Positions 23,892-30,987 of a stretch of DNA of 64,000 bases are shown here, in pieces. Every line of letters begins with the position of its first letter. Position 1 is the stretch's first letter. The stretch is from Sphingopyxis macrogoltabida (GTDB lineage Bacteria > Pseudomonadota > Alphaproteobacteria > Sphingomonadales > Sphingomonadaceae), in contig NZ_CP009430.1 of the NCBI RefSeq assembly GCF_001314325.1, positions 248,001 through 312,000 on the forward strand, written 5' to 3'. Made by a program: the position numbers and the translations under genes. Under the pieces are notes generated by a model. It saw only the letters and a program-made list of their open reading frames with translations, did no database searches and had not been told where the DNA came from.

Positions 23892-24922
23892 AACGAGGAA
23901 CCGCGCACGCCCGGCCGCATCGCAGGGCGGTCGTCATCGTGAGCGGCAGCGCGCTGCTCCTCGCGGCCATTGCGGCCTGGTGCATGGTTCCGGGAAGCGG
24001 CACCGGTGATGGCGAGCGCGGTTCGGTCGTCTTGCTCGCCGACACCGGCACGGCGGGAGCCGCGCGGGCGACTGTCGTAATCCCGGCGGCGGCGCATGCA
24101 CCGCTGCCGGCATCGCTGGCCGGAACCGCCGTCGACGGCGGTTTCACGATCGACGGCGCCGGGCATTTCGTGCCCGACAGCAATGCCCTTCGTGTCTTCG
24201 AATATTTCTTCAGCGCCAAGGGCGAGGAAAGCCAGGAGGTGCTCCGCGGGCGTATCCTCCTTCACGCGGTCAACAGCGGGCTCGGCGAGAGCGCCGTTGC
24301 CGAGATCGCGGCCGTCCTCGATCGCTATATCGCGTATCAGGGCGCCGCGCGCGCGACGCTTGCCTCGGGGGCTGTGGGCCCGGCGGACCTCGGTGCAAGA
24401 GTTGCCGATATGCGCGCACTGCGAAGTACAACCCTCGGCCCCGCGCTTGCAAAGGCCTTTTATGGCGACGACGCAGAACTTGCCGACATCGAGATGCGGC
24501 GCCAGGCGATCCTCCGCAATGGGTCGATGACGAAGGACGATCGGCAGCGCGCACTCGCTGCGATCGAGGCGGAGTTGCCGACCGAGATAATTGGCGTCCG
24601 AAAACTCTCGAGCGCGCCGACGGCCTTGCACCTCAAGGTCGAGGCCCTTCGCGCATCGGGCGCCGCTGCCGACGAAATCGCCGCGCTCAGGCGCTCGGAA
24701 TATGGCGCGGGCGCCGCCGAGCGCCTCGCTATGCTCGACAGGTCACGCGAAACGTGGAGTCAGCGCATGACCGTCTATCGCAGCGAGGAACAGGGACTGC
24801 GCTCGACCTACGGCAGTCCGGAAAGCGCATCCTATCGGCGAGCGCTTGAGTCACTCCGCCAGCGGCACTTTTCCGCGGCGGAACTCGTCCGGGTTCAGGC
24901 GTTGGACGCAGAGGGGCTCTGA
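23888..24922 (+). CDS. lifO: Lipase-specific foldase (lipase secretion chaperone)
   Basis: A 344-residue inner-membrane-anchored steric chaperone that folds the lipase in the periplasm. Residues 13-33 form one membrane segment after a basic N-terminus, followed by a variable linker. The conserved block SLAGTAVDGGFTIDGAGHFV leads to ALRVFEYFFSAKGEES, equivalent to the Lif motif RxxFDY(F/C)LSA-GE. The Asp is Glu105 here, and the Arg stands two rather than three residues before Phe104, so the motif is degenerate. The C-terminal helical part is rich in Ala, Glu and Arg, as expected for the lipase-embracing domain. The GTG start overlaps the lipase stop. This pairing confirms both identifications. 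Confidence 0.85.
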   Translation: MKRGTAHARPHRRAVVIVSGSALLLAAIAAWCMVPGSGTGDGERGSVVLLADTGTAGAARATVVIPAAAHAPLPASLAGTAVDGGFTIDGAGHFVPDSNALRVFEYFFSAKGEESQEVLRGRILLHAVNSGLGESAVAEIAAVLDRYIAYQGAARATLASGAVGPADLGARVADMRALRSTTLGPALAKAFYGDDAELADIEMRRQAILRNGSMTKDDRQRALAAIEAELPTEIIGVRKLSSAPTALHLKVEALRASGAAADEIAALRRSEYGAGAAERLAMLDRSRETWSQRMTVYRSEEQGLRSTYGSPESASYRRALESLRQRHFSAAELVRVQALDAEGL

Positions 24923-25025
24923 GTGACCGGCGTTGCGCACTTTCGCGCCGGCAAGCGACCTCGCGGTCAAACGTCGTCGCTTTCCTCTCAAACTGTCGGG
25001 AGAAAACGAGGCACGATCCAATTTC
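24923..25025. other. Intergenic region between convergent foldase and rubredoxin genes
   Basis: A 103-bp gap. A weak dyad CCGGCG (24927-24932) and CGCCGG (24946-24951) with a 13-base loop could serve as a terminator for the lipase operon. No T-run follows and no gene is seen. Confidence 0.35.
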
Positions 25026-25205
25026 TCAATCCCAGTCGATCATCTCAAAGTCGCGTTTTTCCGACCCGCACTCTGGACAAATCCAATCGTCGGGGACGTC
25101 TGCCCAGCGCGTTCCCGCCGCGATACCTTCGGCGGGCCAACCAAGCTTTTCGTCGTAAATATCACCACAATTGAGGCATTTATAGCGTTTGAAGCCATCT
25201 GACAT
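25026..25205 (-). CDS. Rubredoxin
   Basis: A 59-residue iron protein carrying one Fe(Cys)4 centre for single-electron transfer. CLNCG (Cys10, Cys13) and CPECG (Cys43, Cys46) with the WADVPDDW loop are the complete rubredoxin signature. The short start at 25205 gives the normal size of this family; a longer in-frame extension has no rubredoxin homology. It follows the P450 gene by 5 bp. Rubredoxins usually serve AlkB-type hydroxylases, while CYP153 enzymes use ferredoxins, so its partner may be the XylM/AlkB-like protein at 37653 or, unusually, the P450. Confidence 0.95.
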   Translation of the reverse strand: MSDGFKRYKCLNCGDIYDEKLGWPAEGIAAGTRWADVPDDWICPECGSEKRDFEMIDWD

Positions 25206-25210
25206 ACGGC

Positions 25211-26443
25211 CTACCCCTTTCGTATCCGGACCGGCAGATGGTGAAATCCACGCGTGAAGCAGGACGGGATGCGTTCGGGCTCGCCCGCGATCTCCACCGT
25301 CATATCCCGCGCGAGCAATTCTTCGATCAGCACCTGCAGTTGCAACTCGGCGAGGCGCGCGCCAAGACAACGGTGGATACCGTAGCCGAACGACAAATGG
25401 CGGCGGCTGTTGCTGCGACCGACATCCCAGAGGTCGCCGTCGGGAAAAACCGCCTCGTCGCGGTTCGCTGAATTATACCAGAGCGCGACCTTGTCGCCGG
25501 CTTTCAGCTTTTGACCGCCAAGCTCGGTGTCCTGAACCACGGTTCGCCGCATGTGACAGATCGGGGTTTGCAACCGGATGGTCTCGGTTGCGGCTGTCGA
25601 GATCAGCGACCGGTCGGCCTTCAAACGCTCCCACTGGTCGGGAAATTTGTTCATTTGTTCGACCAAGCCCGACATCGAATTGCGCGTCGTATCGTTGCCC
25701 CCCACGAGCAGCAACGCGATCGCACCGATGAAGCGTTGTTCGTCCATATCCGCCATGACTTCCGAATGGGCCATGATCGACAGCAGATCGCCTTTCGGCG
25801 GCATCGCCTTGCGCTCTTCGAACAATTGTTTGAACGCTGCCGCCATTTCGAAGATATGCGTTTCCCGTTCAGCATTGAGCACCGGGTCGGGACCGATATC
25901 GATCTTGGCGGTCCAATCGGACCAGACGGGCAGCCGATGGCGATCGTCCCAAGGCCAGTCGAAAAGCGTGGCTATCATCGAGGTGGTCAATTCAATCGAT
26001 ACCCGCTCGACCCAGTCGAATGTCTCACCCACCGGCAAGCTGTCGAGCAGACGCGCAGTACGCTCGCGCAGCGCCACTGCGTGCCCCGCAATTTCCGACG
26101 GACCGAACGCCGGCGCAACGGTCTTGCGCTGCGCGCCATGTTCGGGATCGTCCATGGCGATGAACATCGCCAGTTTCACATTGGTATCCTGCATATCGAA
26201 AAGGACGATCCCGCCATGTTCGAACGACGAAGAAAATGTCTGCGGGTCAGCCTCCACCGCGACGATATCGTCGTAGCGGGTCACCGACCAATAGGGGCCG
26301 AACACGCTGTCGGGACAGTAATGAATGGGGATCTCGGCACGGAGCTGCGCGAACAGCGGGCGCCAGCTGTCATCGGCATAGAGTTCGCCGCGTGAGACGT
26401 CGAGCGTCGCCAGATCTCCCTTCGTCAGTGCTTGCGTCGCCAT
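25211..26443 (-). CDS. Cytochrome P450, CYP153-like
   Basis: A 410-residue soluble P450. The I-helix stretch LLLVGGNDTTRNSMSG carries the acid-Thr pair. ATETIRLQTP is the ExxR region. The heme loop is SFGYGIHRCLGARLAE with ligand Cys359. The GGNDTTRNSM and FGYGIHRCLG patterns resemble bacterial CYP153 alkane/terpene terminal hydroxylases. It would insert one oxygen into a hydrocarbon or isoprenoid chain, producing an alcohol for the alcohol dehydrogenase encoded at 27266. ATG follows AAGGAGAG. Electron supply could come from rubredoxin (next gene) or the reductase at 34753. The subfamily call is from memory of motifs. Confidence 0.88.
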   Translation of the reverse strand: MATQALTKGDLATLDVSRGELYADDSWRPLFAQLRAEIPIHYCPDSVFGPYWSVTRYDDIVAVEADPQTFSSSFEHGGIVLFDMQDTNVKLAMFIAMDDPEHGAQRKTVAPAFGPSEIAGHAVALRERTARLLDSLPVGETFDWVERVSIELTTSMIATLFDWPWDDRHRLPVWSDWTAKIDIGPDPVLNAERETHIFEMAAAFKQLFEERKAMPPKGDLLSIMAHSEVMADMDEQRFIGAIALLLVGGNDTTRNSMSGLVEQMNKFPDQWERLKADRSLISTAATETIRLQTPICHMRRTVVQDTELGGQKLKAGDKVALWYNSANRDEAVFPDGDLWDVGRSNSRRHLSFGYGIHRCLGARLAELQLQVLIEELLARDMTVEIAGEPERIPSCFTRGFHHLPVRIRKG

Positions 26444-26458
26444 CGTCGCTCTCCTTGT

Positions 26459-27211
26459 TCAATTGTCTACGACCAGATTGCGGACAAGCGCCACGCGCGC
26501 CTTCGCGTTGACGCCGATCGCATCGAGATAGGCATCGATCGACCCACAACGCCCATCGATCTCGGCAAAAGCCGCGGCGAGATAGTCAGCTTTGACGCCG
26601 AGCACCGCTTCCATAATGTCATCGGTGGGCGCAATCCCGCCCTCTTCGACCGCGCGTTCCACCAACCGCGCACGCAGCGGTCCGGCGCTCAGCGCCTCTG
26701 TCGACCGCAGATAGTCCGCGATGACAGCTTCGAAGGGAACACCGAGGACAGTGAGAGTCAGCGCCGCAAACAGGCCCGTACGGTCCTTTCCCGCCGAACA
26801 ATGGATAAGTACAGGGCTGCATCCGTCCGCCATACGGTTCAGCACGGTGTGATAGAGCGACTGGTAAACCGCCTTGAACGGCAGGTCGCGGTAGAAATCG
26901 CGATAGCGACGATCGATCGCTTCGATATCGGCCATGCCGGGGCGGAAGAAGTTGAGATGGGGAGCGGTCTGGTCGGTCGCCTGACCATGCGCGATTATGC
27001 GATCCGCATGGTCGTCGATCCAGAAAGAAGGCGCCTGGGCGCGTTCACCGGGATGCCGGAGGTCGGCAATAAGCGCGAAGTTCATTGTCCTTAGATCGTC
27101 GGCCGTCGTATTGTCGACATGGCTTAGCTGGCCGGAACGATAAAGCTGCCCGCTTCGCACCCGGCGGCCATCGGCGGTCGCCACGCCTCCGAAATCCCGG
27201 AAATTGAAGAT
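26459..27211 (-). CDS. Tyrosine/serine-type protein phosphatase family, with a non-standard start
   Basis: A phosphatase of about 250 residues. The P-loop VLIHCSAGKDRTG provides the catalytic Cys and Arg, and GQLYRSGQLS with ADLRHPGER matches the Y_phosphatase3 family. The family's N-terminal NFRDFGG motif is encoded upstream of the first normal start codon (GTG 27182-27184), as IFNFRDFGG beginning with ATC at 27209-27211. An ideal AGGAGG (27218-27223) lies six bases before that ATC, and a stop precedes it. Either ATC initiates, or an ATG has mutated or been misread. It sits between the alcohol dehydrogenase and P450 genes; the substrate may be a phosphorylated metabolite rather than protein. 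Confidence 0.8.
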   Translation of the reverse strand: MFNFRDFGGVATADGRRVRSGQLYRSGQLSHVDNTTADDLRTMNFALIADLRHPGERAQAPSFWIDDHADRIIAHGQATDQTAPHLNFFRPGMADIEAIDRRYRDFYRDLPFKAVYQSLYHTVLNRMADGCSPVLIHCSAGKDRTGLFAALTLTVLGVPFEAVIADYLRSTEALSAGPLRARLVERAVEEGGIAPTDDIMEAVLGVKADYLAAAFAEIDGRCGSIDAYLDAIGVNAKARVALVRNLVVDN

Positions 27212-27221
27212 CGCCTTCCTC

Positions 27222-27242
27222 CTGTTTGCTGTTTACTGTTTA
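27222..27242. repeat. Three tandem heptamers (CTGTTTG, CTGTTTA, CTGTTTA)
   Basis: Three adjacent 7-bp copies directly upstream of, and partly overlapping, the Shine-Dalgarno of the phosphatase gene. Read on the transcript they give AAACAG units. They could be a protein- or RNA-binding site or simple slippage product. This is an observation only. Confidence 0.5.
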
Positions 27243-27265
27243 TTCTCTGGCCCGCCTGACCCCGC

Positions 27266-28366
27266 CTAGAAGGTCAGTACCGGCTTGATCGCCGATCCAT
27301 CTTCAGAGGCTTTTGCCGCCTCGTTGATCTGGTCGAACGGGAAAGTCTTGAGCAACCGGTCGAACGGAAATTTGCCCGCCTTGTACCAGGTGATCATCTG
27401 CGGAATGAAAGTCTGCGGATCGGCGTCGCCCTCGGTGATATATTTGATGATCGTGCCACGGACGAGCATGCTCATCATATTTGCGGGCAGCATCGCCTCG
27501 GGCGGGGGCACCGCGACGAGGCCGACGGTCCCATGGGCGATCGTCGTCTCGACCGCGACCGCCACGACGGCCGGAATACCCGTTGTATCAAGGGCAAGAT
27601 TGACGCCGCCCCCCGACAGCTCCTTGACCGCTGCAAGCACATCGTCGGTCGCGGCGGGGTCGATGACATGCGACGCGCCGAGCTCGAGCGCGAGCGCGCG
27701 CCGCTCGGCATTGGGTTCGACGACGACAACGGTGCCTGCGTCCACTGCGCGGGCACCGAGCAGCGCCGAAAGGCCGACCGCGCCGCCGCCGAAGATTGCG
27801 AGCGACTGGCCGGGACGAAGGCCGAGCGAAATAACCGCGGCCCCTGCCCCGGTCATCACGCCGCAGCCGAGCGGGCCGAGGATCTCGAGCGGCAGGTCCT
27901 TGTCGACCTTCACCGTGTTGCGCCGATGGGCGATCGCATAAGTGCCGAAGGAGGACTGGCCGAAGAAATTGCCGTGGATCACCGCGCCCGTCTGGCTCAG
28001 CGGCGAACTGCCGTCCTCGAGGCGGACGCCGGCAAAATTCTTGCCGAGAAACTGGTGGCAATAGGCGGGCAGACCTTCGTCGCAGGTCGGGCAAGCCGCG
28101 CAGCTGTCGAAGCTCAGCACCACATGATCGCCGGCCGCGAGATCGGTGATCTCGGGACCGACGGCCTCGACGACGCCCGAGCCTTCGTGCCCGAGCACGA
28201 TCGGGAGCGGCACGGGAAAGCCGTCGCGCGCGACAAGGTCGGTGTGGCACATTCCGACGCCCACCATCCGGACACGGACTTCCGCGCCGCGCGGCTCGGC
28301 GACCTCGATGTCTTCGATGACGAAGGGACCGCCGACATTGCGGACGATGGCTGCACTGGCTTTCAT
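27266..28366 (-). CDS. Zinc-dependent alcohol dehydrogenase, benzyl/aryl-alcohol type
   Basis: A 366-residue medium-chain dehydrogenase that would oxidise a primary alcohol to an aldehyde with NAD. The catalytic zinc ligands are in GMCHTDLVARDG and GHEGSGVVEAVG. The structural zinc loop is SCAACPTCDEGLPAYC. The nucleotide fold is IFGGGAVGLSALLGARA with VVVEPN. The length and the loop GKNFAGVRLEDGSSPL suggest the XylB/aryl-alcohol branch. It lies in the minus-strand module 19 bp downstream of the lipocalin-like gene and next to the P450. It probably acts on the hydroxylated product, and the aldehyde dehydrogenase at 35816 would complete acid formation. Confidence 0.9.
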   Translation of the reverse strand: MKASAAIVRNVGGPFVIEDIEVAEPRGAEVRVRMVGVGMCHTDLVARDGFPVPLPIVLGHEGSGVVEAVGPEITDLAAGDHVVLSFDSCAACPTCDEGLPAYCHQFLGKNFAGVRLEDGSSPLSQTGAVIHGNFFGQSSFGTYAIAHRRNTVKVDKDLPLEILGPLGCGVMTGAGAAVISLGLRPGQSLAIFGGGAVGLSALLGARAVDAGTVVVVEPNAERRALALELGASHVIDPAATDDVLAAVKELSGGGVNLALDTTGIPAVVAVAVETTIAHGTVGLVAVPPPEAMLPANMMSMLVRGTIIKYITEGDADPQTFIPQMITWYKAGKFPFDRLLKTFPFDQINEAAKASEDGSAIKPVLTF

Positions 28367-28385
28367 GGCGGGGTTCCGTTCTCGA

Positions 28386-29354
28386 TCAATAGCGGGCGCG
28401 GATGGCGTCGCGGTGGCGCGTCAGATAGGCGCGGCTGAGGCCAAGCTGCTGCACGCCCGTGCCGACCAGCCCCTTGTGCGCGGCGCGAAGCGACGATTGC
28501 AGGTAGGTGTTCGAGGGATAGGGCGCCCAGTAACAGCCGTTGGTCGTCGAATAGGTGAAGTCGAACGACTTGCCGCGCGCGTCGGTGACGCTGACCGCCC
28601 CGCCCATCGGCATCGCGCCCTTATATTCCTGGCGTCCGCTCGCGTGCACGAGCCCCGAAAGTTCGCCGTCTTCCAGTATATAGCCGCTGATCAGCGCGCC
28701 GAACTCGTTGGTCGCCGCGATATCATGCTTGACGAACATATGGCAGGTCAGCGCCTCGCCGAAGCTGACGTGCCACCAGATCACCGCGCCATTTTCGCGT
28801 TCGGGACGCGGCCCCCAGCTGCGGTCGCCGGTCTCGACGCAATCGACGGCATAGGATTGGCCGCGTACCACCAGCTCGCCGGTAATGCGGTACGTCATTT
28901 CATAATGGCCGGACCAGCTGCTGTCCCACGCGGGTCCGTTTCGATCAGCCGCCAGCGGATCGATCGCCGGGTCGTTGATGTCGTAGGCGGTATGCAGCGC
29001 ATGATAATCGAGCTTGAACCAGGTGTCGTCGATCCCCTGATATTCGACGCGGTAATGGTTTATCGGGTCGATCGCCTTGACCGTAAGACCGTTGGGTAGC
29101 GTGAAGTCGCTCAGCTTCTCGGGACAGGGCATATGCTGCTGATTGTCGATATAGGCCTGCTCCTCCCACAGGTCGCTGATCCGGTCGAGGATGGTCACAT
29201 CCGCCATGCACACGCCGAGCATCGGGCGCGCGACGACATAGACTATGACGTTGATGTTCGCCTCGGGGATGCAGAAGGGAAGCGCTATCGTCTCGACCCA
29301 TTGCCAGTGCGAGTCCGGCGTGAAATGGAAATCGGCGTCCTCGGCGCGGATCAT
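28386..29354 (-). CDS. Lipocalin-like protein of the DUF7064/DUF7065 (hydroxyneurosporene-synthase-like) type
   Basis: A 322-residue protein without signal peptide or membrane segment. It shares with the product of 30968 the block VDCVETGDRSWGPRPE (counterpart IEFDATGHRDHSWGTRDW), plus many Trp and aromatic residues and a beta-rich pattern. From memory this resembles the DUF7064/7065 group, distantly like carotenoid 1,2-hydratase (CrtC), which hydrates isoprenoid double bonds; no search was possible. The two copies flank the kinase pair in one operon. ATG overlaps the preceding stop (ATGA). A role in binding or hydrating a hydrophobic isoprenoid intermediate is a guess. Confidence 0.6.
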   Translation of the reverse strand: MIRAEDADFHFTPDSHWQWVETIALPFCIPEANINVIVYVVARPMLGVCMADVTILDRISDLWEEQAYIDNQQHMPCPEKLSDFTLPNGLTVKAIDPINHYRVEYQGIDDTWFKLDYHALHTAYDINDPAIDPLAADRNGPAWDSSWSGHYEMTYRITGELVVRGQSYAVDCVETGDRSWGPRPERENGAVIWWHVSFGEALTCHMFVKHDIAATNEFGALISGYILEDGELSGLVHASGRQEYKGAMPMGGAVSVTDARGKSFDFTYSTTNGCYWAPYPSNTYLQSSLRAAHKGLVGTGVQQLGLSRAYLTRHRDAIRARY

Positions 29355-29830
29355 GCCGCCGCCTCCATCGTGTCGAACCCGTAAGGGAGAAACCAGCGCC
29401 GGTCCTTTTCGACACGGCGCGCTTCGTGGCCGAGAATGAGCTGCGGCAACTTGGTCTTGGCCGCTTCGCTGCCGTCGGCCGACACCGCCTGGACAAGATC
29501 CTCGATGGCCTTGTTGATCGCGCTCAGCGCTGCCCGAACGCCGGATATATCGCCTTCGAGAACCGCATCGAGCCTGCTCCGAGCGGCGGCGGTCCGGGGA
29601 CCTCCATCGATCGCATCGGCGAGTTCGGATGCGAGCAGACGCGCGTCGGCGAGCTCTTCCGCCTCGAAATCCTGGATGCCGTCGATCTGAAAGCGGAGGA
29701 TCTGCAGATGGCCGATCGCGAGCTGAGCCTGCTCCTGCGCCAGCGATGCATCGGCGGGCAAGTGCGGAAGGATCACTTCGGTGAGCGAGCGAATGATGCT
29801 CGCGATCCGTTCGTCGGTGCTAGGGGTCAT
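29351..29830 (-). CDS. Small helical protein, possible partner of the adjacent APH-type kinase
   Basis: A 159-residue, almost entirely helical protein rich in Ala, Leu and Glu (LTEVILPHLPADASLAQEQA, then DARLLASELADAIDG). No family motif is recognised with certainty. Its start overlaps the kinase stop and its own stop overlaps the next start (both ATGA), so it is made in step with the kinase. In Pseudomonas putida levulinate catabolism a small helper (LvaB) is required by the APH-family kinase LvaA. The arrangement here is the same, and an equivalent role is proposed by analogy only. Confidence 0.6.
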   Translation of the reverse strand: MTPSTDERIASIIRSLTEVILPHLPADASLAQEQAQLAIGHLQILRFQIDGIQDFEAEELADARLLASELADAIDGGPRTAAARSRLDAVLEGDISGVRAALSAINKAIEDLVQAVSADGSEAAKTKLPQLILGHEARRVEKDRRWFLPYGFDTMEAAA

Positions 29831-30987
29831 GCCGGGGCTCCCTTGCTCAGAAGGCGTACAAGGTCGTTCGCGAACATCGGCGCCGCAGCGGCGAGGAAGG
29901 TCAGCAGCACATCCTGGTGATTATGCTGCGACCGCGCCGCGGCCAGACCGTTGGCCGCAACGATGACATTGCACTTCCAGCTCGACATCACGTCATAATA
30001 ATGAAGCGTCCGCCGGTTCACGGACCGTCCCGAACGGCGCTCATATTCGCCGATGAACTCCTCGCGTTCGAACAGGTCGCTGGCGCGAAACGTGCCGTCG
30101 GGATCGAACGCCCCGAAGATTTCCATCAGCACCCATCCAAGGTCCTCGTGATAGTCGCCGATGCGCGCCAGTTCCCAGTCGAGGAGCGCGGTGATCTCGC
30201 CGCTTTCCTCGTCGAAGAGATAATTGCCGGTGCGATAGTCGCCGTGCAGCATCACGAGATCGGCGGTGTCGGGCATATTGTCGGCCAGCCACTGGCTCGC
30301 GAGCGCCATGATCGGCCGGGCCTCGCCCTCGTCGACATCCCAAAGTTCGCGCCAGTAATTATAGGCCCAGCGCGCCGCCTGCTTCGGGTCGGCGTCGGGA
30401 ACTTCGAACCCGGGAAGCGGATTGGCGCGGAAATCGTAGCGATGAATCTCGACGAGGTGATCGAGAAACTGGTCCTTGATCTTTGCGCGGAGGTCCGGCC
30501 CGAGCCATGTTCCGAGGCCGGAGACTTTTACCCCGGCATCGCTTGGCTTGGTCACCCCCGATACGACGCGCAGGATCGCAGCCGATTGCGGAAAATGCTT
30601 CGCGTCATTGTCGATCCACACCGGTTCGGGAACGGGGACACGTCCCTGCATCGCGCCGATCAGGATGAATTCGCGCTCGCGATCGGTCTCGGTGATCGCC
30701 GAACGCGGGTCCATGCGCAGCAGGAATTTCTCCTCTTCGCCGCCTTCTGAGAGCGTAAAGAAGAACTGCTCCTTCGACGCGCCACCGCCGACGCGGCGGA
30801 CACCGGAGACGGCCGCCCCAGGTCGCTCCTTGGCGAAGAAGGTCGAGAGAATCTCGACGATCTCGTCGGTGAGCGCCGCGCGATAGGGCGGCAGGCTGCG
30901 GTTTGCGCTGCGACGGCCGATAATATGCCGATGGACGGCTTCCATATCGTTCAGCATCGTCGGGCGCTCAATAAGGGCCGTGTGCAC
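29827..30987 (-). CDS. Phosphotransferase of the APH family (hydroxyacyl-CoA kinase candidate)
   Basis: A 386-residue kinase-fold enzyme. VGGGASKEQFFFTL forms the ATP loop, FLLRMDP the Lys region, MLHGDYRTGNYLFD the catalytic loop (HGD-N) and ITALLDWELARIGDYHEDLGW the metal-binding Asp. These are the APH/ACAD10-type features. Family members such as LvaA and the ACAD10/11 kinase domains phosphorylate 4-hydroxyacyl-CoAs; antibiotic resistance is unlikely in this setting. GTG 30985-30987 follows GGAG and overlaps the upstream gene by 20 bp; ATG 30955-30957 is the alternative. It forms a tight pair with the small protein at 29351. Confidence 0.82.
   Translation of the reverse strand: MHTALIERPTMLNDMEAVHRHIIGRRSANRSLPPYRAALTDEIVEILSTFFAKERPGAAVSGVRRVGGGASKEQFFFTLSEGGEEEKFLLRMDPRSAITETDREREFILIGAMQGRVPVPEPVWIDNDAKHFPQSAAILRVVSGVTKPSDAGVKVSGLGTWLGPDLRAKIKDQFLDHLVEIHRYDFRANPLPGFEVPDADPKQAARWAYNYWRELWDVDEGEARPIMALASQWLADNMPDTADLVMLHGDYRTGNYLFDEESGEITALLDWELARIGDYHEDLGWVLMEIFGAFDPDGTFRASDLFEREEFIGEYERRSGRSVNRRTLHYYDVMSSWKCNVIVAANGLAAARSQHNHQDVLLTFLAAAAPMFANDLVRLLSKGAPA

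Noticed and set aside
29827..30987. APH-family gene as an antibiotic-resistance gene
   Set aside because: Context is a catabolic operon. Close relatives by motif are hydroxyacyl-CoA kinases and uncharacterised phosphotransferases, not aminoglycoside kinases.
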